A stretch of 64,000 nucleotides of DNA from Chrysoperla carnea (lineage: Eukaryota; Arthropoda; Insecta; Neuroptera; Chrysopidae). This document shows, one piece after another, positions 51,676 to 62,530 of the stretch; within the stretch, counting starts at the first letter, position 1; each line of letters opens with the position of its first letter. Under the pieces are notes generated by a model. It had not been told where the DNA came from. It did not search any database and worked only from the letters and a program-made list of their open reading frames with translations. A program made the translations under genes and the position numbers. Location: contig NC_058340.1 in NCBI RefSeq assembly GCF_905475395.1, forward strand, positions 59,436,181-59,500,180, read 5' to 3'.

Positions 51676-51825
51676 GGTTATACTCCATCCCTTTTAAAAT
51701 ATTCCTATATCCATGGTTATACTCCCTCCCTTTTAAAATATTCCTATATCCATGGTTATACTCCATCCCTTTTAAAATATTCCTATATCCATGGTTATAC
51801 TCCATCCCTTTTAAAATATTCCTAT
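51676..51825 (+). repeat. 39-bp minisatellite, nearly four copies
   Basis: Copies start at 51,676, 51,715, 51,754 and 51,793. Each is GGTTATACTCCATCCCTTTT followed by AAAATATTCCTATATCCAT, and only single-base differences (CTCC for CATC in copy 2) are seen. The unit is a multiple of 3, so all forward frames and one reverse frame stay open; these are not genes. Confidence 0.95.
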
Positions 51826-52429
51826 TCGCTTCGTGTGTGAGTTTCGTTTCCATGACAACGATACACTACTTTAATTATAGAATTGTATGGATGCATATAT
51901 AATTGTGTGGATTGCATTGAAAACTTACATTTAAAATTTAATATTCTTGTTTCACAAATTTAAATAAATAATTATGATAATTTACATTTGAAAAATAATA
52001 TTTGTACAATTTGATTTCTTATTTTCACAATTTTTAATGCATTAAGTTTAATTAATTAGTGTTTTTCAATCATTTTAATTTGACAGTTTCTATATCATTA
52101 ACATGTAAAGAATTGCAAATTAGTCATAACAGCCCCCTTTATCTCAAAAATTTTTCACTTAAAGCGCTGGCATCGATTTTATTATCCCTACCATGACTAC
52201 GCACACAACGAATATCCATGATGTAAAAGCTCTGTTTCATTAGTCTATATATATTATATACGTCTGTAGTTCATTATTCTCATGAACAGTGAATATAGCT
52301 GTTAAATATGACATGAACATATACACATATACCAGGCGTAAAATATACACAATACACATACATCAATAGACAAATTTGAAAATTGCAGTGACTTGTACAT
52401 TTTGTTTTAAAAATTTTCATTAAATAAGC
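51826..52429. other. Upstream region of proteasome alpha-5
   Basis: It includes 52,160-52,300, which shares GCTGGCATCGATTT, TTATCCCTACCATGACTACG with 61,515-61,560 in diverged form (an unnamed dispersed repeat). GCGTAAGTTTT at 52,428-52,438 could be the donor of a non-coding first exon. Confidence 0.4.
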
Positions 52430-52617
52430 GTAAGTTTTATTTAATATCAACTTATCTTAATATTATTTAGATGTCAATATTTTTTATGAAATATTTTCCA
52501 TTTGAAATATTGTATATCCAGAAATATTTTTACATTTTGCTTTGTCATAAACGTAACCTTAAATATTCAAACAATATCCGATTATTCAAAACTAATTCTG
52601 TTGTTTGTTTTGTTTAG
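52430..52617 (+). other. Probable 5'UTR intron of proteasome alpha-5
   Basis: TGTTTGTTTTGTTTAG ends at 52,617, three bases before the ATG, with a strong pyrimidine tract; GTAAGT at 52,430 is a good donor. The intron would be 188 bp. No transcript evidence is available here. Confidence 0.5.
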
Positions 52618-52620
52618 AAA

Positions 52621-53349
52621 ATGTTCTTAACTCGTTCAGAATACGATCGTGGTGTAAATACCTTCTCCCCAGAGGGTCGTTTATTTCAAGTAGAATATGC
52701 TATTGAGGCAATTAAACTTGGGTCTACCGCAATTGGAATTTGTACATCGGAGGGTGTTGTATTAGCAGTAGAAAAACGAGTAACATCAACTTTAATGGAA
52801 CCAACAACCATTGAGAAAATCGTTGAGGTAGATAAACATATTGGTTGTGCTGTATCTGGACTAATGGCTGATTCACGTACAATGCTCGATCGCGCCCGCG
52901 TAGAATGTCAAAACCATTGGTTTATTTACGATGAACGTATGACTGTTGAATCGTGCGCCCAAGCAGTATCTAATCTAGCTATTCAATTTGGTGATTCCGA
53001 CGATGATGGATCGGCCATGAGTCGACCATTTGGTGTAGCAATTTTATTTGCAGGTATTGATGAAAAAGGTCCACAATTATTCCATATGGATCCTTCCGGT
53101 ACTTTTGTACAATTTGATGCAAAAGCTATTGGATCTGGTTCAGAAGGGGCACAGCAAAGTCTCCAAGAAATGTATCATAAATCAATGACATTAACAGAAG
53201 CTACAACTGCCGCATTAACTATTTTAAAACAAGTTATGGAAGAGAAATTGAATTCATCCAATGTTGAAGTGATGACGATGACTCCAGACAAGTTATTCCA
53301 TATGTTTACTAAGGATCAGGTTGAAGAGGTGATTAAAGATATTGCTTAA
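52621..53349 (+). CDS. Prosalpha5: Proteasome subunit alpha type-5 (242 aa)
   Basis: This is one of the seven alpha subunits forming the outer rings of the 20S proteasome, in nucleus and cytosol. The whole coding region is one uninterrupted frame. It starts [20 protein letters not shown] and continues [20 protein letters not shown], the alpha-type N-terminal signature. Later blocks include [76 protein letters not shown] and a C-terminal EEVIKDIA. About 241 residues is the usual length. Alpha subunits are not proteolytic, so no catalytic Thr is expected. Poly-A candidate at 53,415. The gene stands alone between repeats. Confidence 0.98.
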   Translation: MFLTRSEYDRGVNTFSPEGRLFQVEYAIEAIKLGSTAIGICTSEGVVLAVEKRVTSTLMEPTTIEKIVEVDKHIGCAVSGLMADSRTMLDRARVECQNHWFIYDERMTVESCAQAVSNLAIQFGDSDDDGSAMSRPFGVAILFAGIDEKGPQLFHMDPSGTFVQFDAKAIGSGSEGAQQSLQEMYHKSMTLTEATTAALTILKQVMEEKLNSSNVEVMTMTPDKLFHMFTKDQVEEVIKDIA

Positions 53350-53414
53350 TATTATTATCTTTTAATGTTTAAATTACGATATAATTTAATTTTTGATTCG
53401 GTAATTTTGTATAA

Positions 53415-53420
53415 AATAAA
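53415..53420 (+). terminator. Poly-A signal candidate, proteasome alpha-5
   Basis: AATAAA, 66 bases after the stop codon. Confidence 0.65.
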
Positions 53421-55346
53421 TACATGTCTATTTCATTAGGTTATTTTATGTATTTTGTGCTAACACATTTCGAAATTTCCTAAATTAAAAAAATCCTAAA
53501 TTTCCGTAATCCTTTCAAATTAGTAGTACAGTAAAATTAAACCAAAATTCTATTAAAATAAACACAAATTCCAATATTTTTTAAATTTAACGCATTCAAG
53601 TATTTGTAACAATGCAATAATATTTTTGATTTGTTCAAAAGATTCAATGAAAGAATCAAGGATAACTTACTCTTTCTATCCCTATCAAATCGACAATTAA
53701 TATTTTATTAATGTATTTAAATATTGAAATTAAAACTATGTTCGTTTTCGTATAGTAAGGCAGCTAGTGGATCCACCGAATAAAAACACCAAATGCTTAA
53801 GAAGTACTAGTTAAGCTTTTATTATTTGATACGATCCAACTCCTTCGGCGGATATATTCGAATATTTAATCGACAGTTTGAAATATAAGTCTATTATATT
53901 TCTCAATCCTTTTTAACACATACTTGGTGTCTAAGTCAAGGTATTTTACTTCAGTCAATAAACTGATATAACTTACAATTTTTTAAATGCGCTCGGCTAC
54001 AGGTGTTTCAGGAGTAATAGTAGATATTTTAGGGCTATATGGAGGAATGAAAAATAAACATAAAAGTTCCTATAAAAATGGGTTTTATCTCAAACGTTAC
54101 ATAAATAAAGACAAAAGTTTATGCCTGTAACAGAATAGAACCTATCTTTATAAGAACATGTTCATTTTGATTCTTAATACGAACCTAAAATAAACATAAA
54201 AGTTCCTAAAAATATTAGATTTATAGAAATGAAGACAACCCTGTCTTACTATAACGATTATAAGTCCGAGTGTAAAATATAATTGTATAGTTCAGGTATT
54301 TGGCCATATATTTATAAATATCCCTTGAAAATGATTTCGAGAGATGATAAATATCGATAAGTATCTGTTAATTTTGATTTTGCGCTTCTAGGGCCAACTC
54401 GAAATTAAATATGAAATGAAGCCGGTCTATTAGAAAGTAGTTTTTCTTTCTTTTACAATCTAGCTCAAAAACATATTTTGTTTTTTGTTAAAAAAGACAT
54501 TACTTCTGACGAGAAATTTTTTGGGGAGAATGTATATTTCGTCCAGAAAATAAGTTTTTGAGCTAAATTTGAAATAAGTAAAGACATTCCAAATTACTTA
54601 TTCATTTATAACCTAATTTGTTAGAAATTTTTTAAAATGATTATTAATGCATGTGTATTACAAACTAAAACAGAAAATCTAAAAAATCCCTTTTGGGGAT
54701 TGTGTAATTAGTTTTTTTATTTAAAATTTATTGCGAAATTTAAACGTGCCCAAAATAAAATCGAATACAGTAACGACATATGCATTAGAGCGTGTTGACG
54801 TGTTGTATTTAACTACCGTCAACCTAGGAGTTAAACCAAATATTCAAGGCAGCTAGTGTAGGTAGTATATTAATAGATGACACTATGTGTTAAATTTACC
54901 CGATTTACGTATACAATTGTTTGAAAGCAAAATTATGCTGCTAATTATAGCAGAGGTATAGTTTCGCTTTTGCCAAATATATATTACGAACTCCCAATTT
55001 TTGAGTATAAATTCCTATAACTTAAGTTCCAGTTTTTCTTTAATACTCTTTTTGTGTAAGACGTAATTTAAAATTAAAATTTCCAAGTCACAAATTCGTT
55101 GCATTGTTTGTGGTTTGAAAATATTTCGTACATACGACATATTATCATATGGACTATCTATAAATTTAGCATGCCTATACATCGGCTGGGCTCAGGAGAA
55201 AGCTCACGGACTATAAAAACAGTCGCAATTTTTAAGTGATCGCATTCTTTTGTACTTTGCTCAGATTTTTACATCCAAATTACATCAGGCTCCGAGCCTC
55301 ATTAATTTTTCCAAAAAATTTACCGAACTAAAGATGGTAGAAGCTT
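53421..55346. other. Intergenic DNA
   Basis: No gene recognised. AAATAAACATAAAAGTTCCT occurs near 54,051 and again near 54,188, about 137 bases apart, a minor direct repeat. AAGGCAGCTAGTG occurs at about 53,757 and 54,847. Confidence 0.45.
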
Positions 55347-55437
55347 TTGTCCAGTTTTTACATTCCATGGCACATTAGTTAAAAAATTAAAATAAACTTT
55401 TATAGCTAGTGTGCTGTGGAATGTAAAAACTGGACAA
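55347..55437. repeat. Inverted repeat: 32-bp arms, 27-bp loop
   Basis: The left arm 55,347-55,378 (TTGTCCAGTTTTTACATTCC, then ATGGCACATTAG) matches the reverse complement of 55,406-55,437 at about 29 of 32 positions. It is a compact hairpin-forming unit, perhaps a solo-end fold-back element. Confidence 0.75.
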
Positions 55438-55854
55438 ATTGATAATTTAATAGTTTTATGTATTCAAATATTTTAATAAGCTTGTTAATAACTTTGAGTA
55501 AAGACTAAAATAGTGAAAGAATTAAAAATGGGAACTTTGTCATGAAAATTGGCATATGGGTATAGAAAAATTCTAAGCAATTTTTTCTAATAGTTTTTTC
55601 TTGCGATGTCTCTAACCATCTATGACGCTAGGCAAAATATTAAAAATTGGCCGTATTTGTCCATTTGTAGTAAGCTGAGTTTAAAGTTCTGATTTCGGTT
55701 AAGTATCCCAAAAATGTGATCCATCACCCAGTAGTATGACAGTGCAAAATTTCAAGTCGATATTCCTAGAAAATCACGAAAATATTAAGGTGTCTTCATC
55801 TTAAATGCGACGCACTGTTTATGTTACGATATTAATTTATTGAATTGGTTGCAG

Positions 55855-55980
55855 GCTTTGAAATTGGTTGTTTCATTGGATGCAAGAGATTCAAAAACAA
55901 CAGTAGACAAGGCATCACCGATTGCGTCATCTCAAGGTTCCGCAGAGATTGCAGCTGCGCAGTGTGATTGTGTTTCATAA
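55855..55980 (+). CDS. Orphan candidate 3'-terminal coding exon (41 aa)
   Basis: After the acceptor TTGAATTGGTTGCAG, 41 codons read without interruption to a TAA: ALKLVVSLDARDSKTT, then VDKASPIASSQGSAE, then IAAAQCDCVS. AATAAA hexamers follow directly (55,986 and 55,991). Composition is richer in Ala/Ser/Val and in GC than the surrounding DNA, as in a real exon. I cannot name the protein and found no obvious partner exon within the window. It could be the last exon of a gene whose other exons lie far upstream across a long intron, or a retrocopy remnant. Confidence 0.3.
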   Translation, partial: ALKLVVSLDARDSKTTVDKASPIASSQGSAEIAAAQCDCVS

Positions 55981-56279
55981 AATACAATAAAATAAATATA
56001 ATGCATTAATTTAAACTGAAAATAATTTAATAAAAAAAATGAAATTCTTGGCAGTTTCGTTTTTTTCTTATCTGTTTCTAATATCATGATGTGGAAAGTT
56101 TATAAAAGTGTAAGGGTGAGATTATAATCTTTCGCAAATCATATTATGGTAATAAGATGTTTTTAACAAGATTTCCAACAAACGACAAACTTTTTGGGTA
56201 CGGAGCCTTTCCCTTTTTTCTTAGAGCCTTTTCCAAACTCAGCTAATTTTTTTGACAATAACCAATTTTTTAGTTTTTT

Positions 56280-56398
56280 CAGGTTCGGAACCCTAAACTC
56301 GCGCTTGAAACATAGCTAAGAACACTCCATTATATTACCTTTCAGACGAAACTAAAAAAAATCAAAATCGGTTCATCCGTGTAGGCTCTACGATGGGA
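56280..56398 (+). repeat. Dispersed repeat (family D), copy
   Basis: It holds GGTTCGGAACCCTAAACTCG, then CATAGCTAAGAACACTCC, then AAAATCGGTTCATCCGTGTA. It matches the reverse complement of 15,785-15,902. Confidence 0.65.
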
Positions 56399-57029
56399 GT
56401 TAAAAAGAAACACCTAGCGACTTCGATTTTCAAATTCTAGGTGTTGCACATAATATTGCACAAATTCTAGGTGCTGCACATGATCTCTGGTGAGATATTG
56501 GTTTGATATTCTGGCAAATGATATATATCAGAATTTCTGATAATCTTCCAGCAGACATCAAACATATCTTGTTTATTAATTTTAAACAGTTTTTTTGTAC
56601 CGCCAGAATTTCTGAGTTAAGGGTGGAGGGCATCTTTAAATATCCAGAAATTTTTTGAAGCTGGTATTATTGTCGCTATTAAACTAAATTCAACATAGTG
56701 TTATAAAATATTGAACTGAAAAAGTATAACAAATATATTGAAGTCATAATCATAATTGTAAATAGGGTTTATGAATGGGAAGATCATATGATATGCAGCC
56801 ATATTGTGTCAAAATGAAATTTCAATTTGCGCTTATAACTGTCATACACATGGTTGGTATTTGTATTTAATTTAAAATTATTAAAACCATAGAATTATTA
56901 TGCATATCTAGAAATTTACTTACTATTTAACAAGAAAATAATATATTTTTGTAGTATCTCGTTACGTAGCACATAATTATATATATGAAAAAGTGAAATT
57001 TACAAAATTTGTAAAACCTCCGACAAAGT

Positions 57030-57226
57030 ATTCGGGTACGGAACCCTAAACTCGCCCTTGAAACATATCTTAGAACACTCTTCATGAAGTTATCTTTTTC
57101 CTTAGAGCCTTTTCCAAACGGAACCGATTTTCATGACCTATTTCAGGGTTGTTCCTGGTACGGATCCCTAATTTCGTGCTTGAAACATAGCTAAGAACAC
57201 TCTCCATTATAACACCCCTTAGGCTA
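57030..57226 (+). repeat. Two partial family-D repeat fragments in tandem
   Basis: GGTACGGAACCCTAAACTCG with ATCTTAGAACACTC (57,030-57,085), and GGTACGGATCCCTAATTTCG with ATAGCTAAGAACACTC (57,145-57,215), repeat the same two blocks about 115 bases apart. Both lack the ATCGGTTCATCCG end. Confidence 0.6.
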
Positions 57227-57329
57227 TGGAGCCCATTGTGATATCATATATGTGTTTTACCACCTGTTCTGATGATAACTTCATTTATCAACTACTCAAG
57301 ATATTTTGAGAGGCCTATCACAAATATTA

Positions 57330-57430
57330 ATTAAATTAATAAATAATTTAGTTTTGACGCCGAGGATCGAACCCGCTACCTAGTCATTAGAACTTTTTAA
57401 GTCATTGTATATTGAGCATGAACAAGATGC
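57330..57430 (-). mobile_element. tRNA-like SINE fragment (tentative)
   Basis: On the minus strand, AGTTCTAATGACTAGGTAGC leads into GGGTTCGATCCTCGGCGTC. This reads like a tRNA anticodon stem followed by a T-arm with a near-consensus polymerase III B box. I could not find a matching A box or a closed acceptor stem, so it is not called a tRNA gene. Confidence 0.35.
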
Positions 57431-57489
57431 CAAACAGTTTTAAATCTTCCCGTGATTAAACTACATAAATCTAAGTAGACGTAGAAATG

Positions 57490-57730
57490 CAAAAGGCATA
57501 GTTTAGGAGTTATTACACAGAAACTTGGGCTATCGAGATCGACCTCAAACTCAAACAATGAGGAATCACAAATGATACGTAATGCAGGGAATGCGAAGAA
57601 AAAGAAGAAATAATATGCCATCTGCTCTGTCGATGCCCAACATTAGAGGACAGGTGTTGTGAAACTTTAGAACAAAGTTTTCTAAATAGCTTGTAAGAGT
57701 TGGTGAAAATGGACATAGTGAAAATAATTT
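57490..57730 (+). pseudogene. Decayed LINE C-terminal remnant (jockey/R1-type zinc-knuckle region)
   Basis: In one plus-strand frame (about 57,585-57,690) the text reads CRECEEKEEIICHLLCRCP, then TLEDRCCETLEQSFLNSL and a stop. This is the CxxC...H...C...CP pattern found after the RNase H or RT region in many non-LTR retrotransposons. The upstream part is broken by stops and frame changes. It is a dead fragment. Confidence 0.5.
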
Positions 57731-59337
57731 GATTTGATAATGTAAACGCTTCAAAGGTTTAGGCTAAAAGGTTTTTTTAATATAGGGAAACGTAAATAGC
57801 TTCATGTACCCGATTAACCAAATCGAACCTGTCTGTTCTACATCGTTTAACGTACAAATGTTGTGAGCTCTGGCAATATACGAGGACTCTGCTTACGCAC
57901 GAGAAGATATGGAGATAAAAACATAGAAATTGAATTTTTCCCGTGATCGAATTTTTTAAAACTAATGGAGATTATCCTATCCCGTAAAGAATAGATAACA
58001 AAGACGAGGCGAAAATGTAACCATTGGACTTTATGAGAAAAACGACAGATTATACACCATGCAATTATTGAAAGAAAATTTTTAGAACTACTTTGTTTTA
58101 TTAACGATTTCTCATAGAAAATACAGCATAGAATATATTAAACTTTAAATACTTAAAAGAAATTTATAGAATATTCGAACAAAGAAAAAGATATAATAAA
58201 AAGGAAATAACTAAAATATGTTATAAAATACAAAATTGTATTTGTGTAGAAATCTATGATCAAATATAATAACAGTTAATGCTACTCTGGCATAGATTTG
58301 CTTGCTTGTTGTCGACCGATAAGTGTATGGTATGAGTATCAATGTATGTGTGTAGGGCGGTACTGAAAGGGTGTTGCGCTAACATTGGATTAAACCGAAG
58401 CGCCCGGACTGGAACCAGCAACCCTGATGAATGCTGCTGCCGGAGCCAGATATCAGCTCTCCGGGGAATTCACACTATTGTACGAATAATTAAACACCGC
58501 CATTTGCAATTTATCCTCTGTCGCCGTTTAATAAATATTATTTTCCATTTTCATGTAGATTGTATGTTCTCAAATGTTACTGGCAATATTAAATATACGA
58601 CTTTTAAAATTTTTTAAAATTTATATGATAACAGATTATATACGTCATTTTTTAAAAAGTGTCCACCCTTTTATTTCCAAAACGGAAAGAAAAAACGGAA
58701 AAATACATATCGGCTCATTTTTAAGGGCAATGAAAATATAGTATTTAATTTTTTTGTACAGGAACGTTTTCGTGGTAAAACGGGGGTCAACTATGTATTT
58801 TTTTAAAGCAATTTTTGTTTGAAATTTTTTTCCTAAACCTCAATTTTCGGTATCTAGTGTTTCAATTTTGTATGGCAGTTAAGATTCAAATGCTACGAAA
58901 ATCCAGTTCCTATTCCTATTAGACAAATACTTTCTAGGATATTGCCTGAAATCGATCTGAGAATTCGATCTTCGCCTGGGATTTTGGACGAATTATCAGA
59001 CATTACGCAATTCAAACATCAAATAAACGGGCTATTTACATTTTGGGGTCAAAATTTTCTTATGTACCGAGTTTTATCGAAATTATAGCGGAGACAAAAT
59101 ATGTTTTCGATTCTTTTGCAATTTTTCTAAGGGGGAAAAAATCGAATCACACATAACCTTTTATTTCAGATTTTGATAAAACTAGGTTTATAGAGTAATA
59201 TTAATAAATAAATATGATAATCGGGTTGACTTGACGGTTGATTGAGTGTTTTGTCGAAATTGCCTTCAATCGATCTGAGAATTCGCTTTTCTTACGGAAG
59301 TTTTGCGATATCTGAGACACTATTATCGAAGTGTACA
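57731..59337. other. Intergenic DNA with a GC-richer patch at 58,340-58,480
   Basis: 58,342-58,480 is markedly less AT-rich than its surroundings (GTGTTGCGCTAAC, GAAGCGCCCGGACTGG, CTGCCGGAGCCAG). A 91-codon frame crosses it, but I recognise no domain on either strand. The rest is ordinary AT-rich sequence. Confidence 0.4.
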
Positions 59338-59575
59338 TTTTTATACCATGCGTATATGAAATAAAATATTGATGCACCTAAATAGGCCATTTCCTTTTGT
59401 CTGTCTGTGGACACGAAAACTTAAACACGAAAAGAGATATCAAGCTAAAATTTTTATAGCGTGCTGAGGAAGTAAAGTTCGTAAATGAGCAACCTAGGTC
59501 AAGGTATTAGATCCGAAGGACCCATCTTGTAAACTCTTAGAGATAGAATAAAAGTTTAAATTAAAAAATGTTCAT
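59338..59575 (-). repeat. Dispersed repeat (family E), inverted partial copy
   Basis: Starts TTTATACCATGCGTATATGA and contains TGTCTGTCTGTGGACACG, GAGATATCAAGCT, GACCCATCTTGTAAACT. Its reverse complement follows the order of the copies at 45,414 and 60,397 but lacks the GGACAACCGGAA core. Confidence 0.65.
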
Positions 59576-59789
59576 CTTTTGTGGTCAAAATTATCAAATA
59601 TACTGAGTTTCATCAAAATTGGAGGCAAAAATATTCTAAATTTTTTACAACTTTCTTAAGGGGTAAAATTAAACAGGATCAGCTTTCGTCAGTATAGGTA
59701 CAATAATCTTGCACGAATCATTACTGCAGAAATATACCTACTGTTAAATGCTTGTAAATGGAATTCGTTCTACATTCAGTTTCTGATGG

Positions 59790-59815
59790 CAATATATATA
59801 TATATATATATATAA
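59790..59815. repeat. (AT)n microsatellite
   Basis: A pure dinucleotide run of about 12 AT units. Confidence 0.9.
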
Positions 59816-60396
59816 TTGACAAAATGACATCCATGATGAAAAAAGCTCATCTGTGAATTATTATTGCGAACAACGTTCTATATCATTCTATGAAATTCTA
59901 TATTATAGAATACACTTCATCATCGTTCTGTTTTTGTACAGATATGTGGTGTTTTTCAATTTACTAAATAAATGGAAATATACATGTTCTTTTTTCTGAT
60001 GAAATAATTTTGTTTCATACCAACAATGTTTATAAAATTTAGCTTGTACATTATTATATATTTTAAAATTTCATGTAATGTTTTGAAATTAATTTATAGG
60101 TACGAATATTTACACTTGAAATGTTCATCACCACATCACCATTATTTATTTTATAGTCGACGACTAAAAATATTAAAACAAGTGAAATTTGGAAAATTGA
60201 AATGAAAATTATTATAATTTTTTTATAGAAATAAAGGAATGAAGGAATGTATTTTATTTTTCACAGTGCTGCCACATTACTTAAGCCACATTAGTTCCTA
60301 CATAACTAGGAAACTGTGAATGCTTTTCGAAAATGGCTGAATAAAACATTCATTATAGATTATTGAACTATTCGATTTAAAACAGTACTAAAATAA

Positions 60397-60958
60397 AACA
60401 AGTGAAAACAAACAATTGACTGAGTTAATTGTTGAAATACCATGCATAGTCAGTGTTGATTTCTTTATCACATTACACATACAAACATATGACAGATACA
60501 TAACTGATAATCAAGTATAGTACATATTATAAAATTTCCGCCTAATTGGCGCCCTCACGGGTAAACAGTGATGTTTATGAAAAAATGTTTCAAACAAAAG
60601 TTGTTTAATTTTTGATAAGAAATATTTTTTATATTTAAACTTTTGATCTATCCCTAACGGTTTACAAGATGGGTCCTAGGGACCCAAGACCCAATTGACC
60701 TATGATGCTCATTTACGAACTTGACCTCACTTTTTACGTCCTGAGTACGCTGTAAAAATTTCAGCTCGATATCTTTTTTCGTTTTTGAGTTATCGTGTCC
60801 ACAGACGGACGGACGGACGGACAACCGGAAATGGACTAATTAGGTGATTTTATGAACACCTATGACAATTTTTTCCTAGCATCATTATTTTTAAGCGTTA
60901 CAAACTTGGGACTAAACTTAATATACTATGTATATTTCATTTGTACATGGTATAAAAA
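60397..60958 (+). repeat. Dispersed repeat (family E), full-length copy 2
   Basis: It starts with the same AACAAGTGAAAACAAACAAT and GAAATACCATGCATA as 45,414, and ends GTACATGGTATAAAAAG. An extra block of about 150 bases (60,450-60,630), absent from copy 1, sits after the head. The GACGGACGGACGGACGGACA run is longer here. Confidence 0.75.
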
Positions 60959-62097
60959 GTCCGATTTAAAAATCAAATGAATTTTTGCAAGCAAAAAAAA
61001 TTTTGTATAAAAAAGAAAAATGTGAAGAGCTGAATATATTCGAGATAAATTCATACAAACGTCACGTCGAAATTAGTCAAAAAAAATGTCACCCAAAAAA
61101 AAAAAAAGTCTTCTACCTTTTATTATCGGTGGGCACACTGTACCTACAAATTCAATCTACCCCGGAAGTTCTTAACTGCCCTATGCACATTTAAACCGGA
61201 GGCGAATTTTCAAATTGGGCATAAGATATGGCTATTGGGAGGACTATGTGGAATAGCGGGGTACATTTTTTCTTTTCTCCCTCAAGAAACTAAAAAATGT
61301 TGATGAACTATTTAACTAGTTGGTCTATATGGCGTTCTGAATTGGAAACTTTCCGAATGGAATCCCATATTTCATAGTAAAATTTTTAAGGGCATAATTT
61401 TCTTAAGTTCACGGTTTCCCTTCAGAACACAGAGGCTGGCTAAAGAGTAAGAATTTTTAGGACAGACTGTATACAGAGTAGAGTTGACCGTTTACGCCAA
61501 AATTACCCACTGGAAGCACTGCCGTCGATTTAATTATCCCTATCATGACTACGCGATATGATATACTCCCAAGATTCTTTTAGCCGAACGGATATTTCAT
61601 AAACATTTGTGCGTTTTCTTCAATTTTATTCTCGAAAACTCTAATTGTATAGGAATAGAGAATATATACAGAAAATTCTGATAATTACATGTATTGATTT
61701 TTTTCCCTTACATACATATAAGTTTAAAACAATAGAAATGATATTGGTGTAAGAAACTAAACTAGCTGACTTTATCTTAATGGAGAGGCTTTAAAGAAAG
61801 TTTTAATCTACAGATTTAGAAATAAATTAAAGATGGATTTAAGTTTTTGTTGAACAGATTATATATTCCAAACCTTAAACAATTGATAATCTTCATGAAT
61901 GAGTTAGTCAATCATTCATACATAAATGAAATGTGACGTATTTAATTGAAAACTATTTAACTTTTAGAAAAGATGTTATGCAACTTTACAAAACAGTTTA
62001 ACACATTCATATACACTTTTTCCTTTGTATATAATATTCTCTAGCAAAAATCGATGATTAGTTTTGACTACTGACTAGTTTTTAGTTTATTGTTTAC
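60959..62097. other. Intergenic DNA
   Basis: No gene. 61,515-61,560 (GCCGTCGATTTAATTATCCC, then TATCATGACTACG) is a relative of 52,165-52,205. Confidence 0.45.
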
Positions 62098-62530
62098 TAG
62101 CTGTGAACTACCCGCTTTGCTGGGCAACATCCCCACTTGCACCCCTCCCTCCACATTTCCTTGCGTGGGATAACAGTTTTGTAATGTACACGTCATGCTC
62201 TTTTATTTGATACCCCACTTAGGTATATTTGTAAATATTCGATAATTCCTTCCCACTTTCTCGCTACACCTTTCTACCCTCCGAAGGTTAAAAGTAGATA
62301 AAAACAATAGATCTTTGAAGCTGGTTGTATATCGTGTCAATATTTGAGCTTAATCGATGCACAACTTTTTTAGTTTTTTAAGCATATCCCTTTCAACCCC
62401 TATTTCAACCCCTTACTCTACTATAATATGGATGTATTATACATAAAAACCTTCCTCTTGAATTTTTCAAAGATTTAAGCATACAAAGGGACATAGGGAC
62501 AGAGAAAGCGACTTTGTTTTATACTATGTA
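62098..62530. repeat. Dispersed transposon-derived repeat (family A), copy 2
   Basis: It opens ACTAGCTGTGAACTACCCGC and ends with ATTATACATAAAAACCTTCC, TCTTGAATTTTTCAAAGATT, CATACAAAGGGACATAGGGA and GACTTTGTTTTATACTATGT. It is a fuller version of the element at 4,551-4,835. Confidence 0.6.

Noticed and set aside
51633-51902. Overlapping frames on both strands with PFKIFLYPWLYS-type repeats
   Set aside because: They are produced by the 39-bp minisatellite, whose unit is divisible by 3.
57357-57400. Minus-strand tRNA gene
   Set aside because: The T-arm/B-box is convincing, but no A box, D-arm or acceptor stem closes; at most a SINE fragment.
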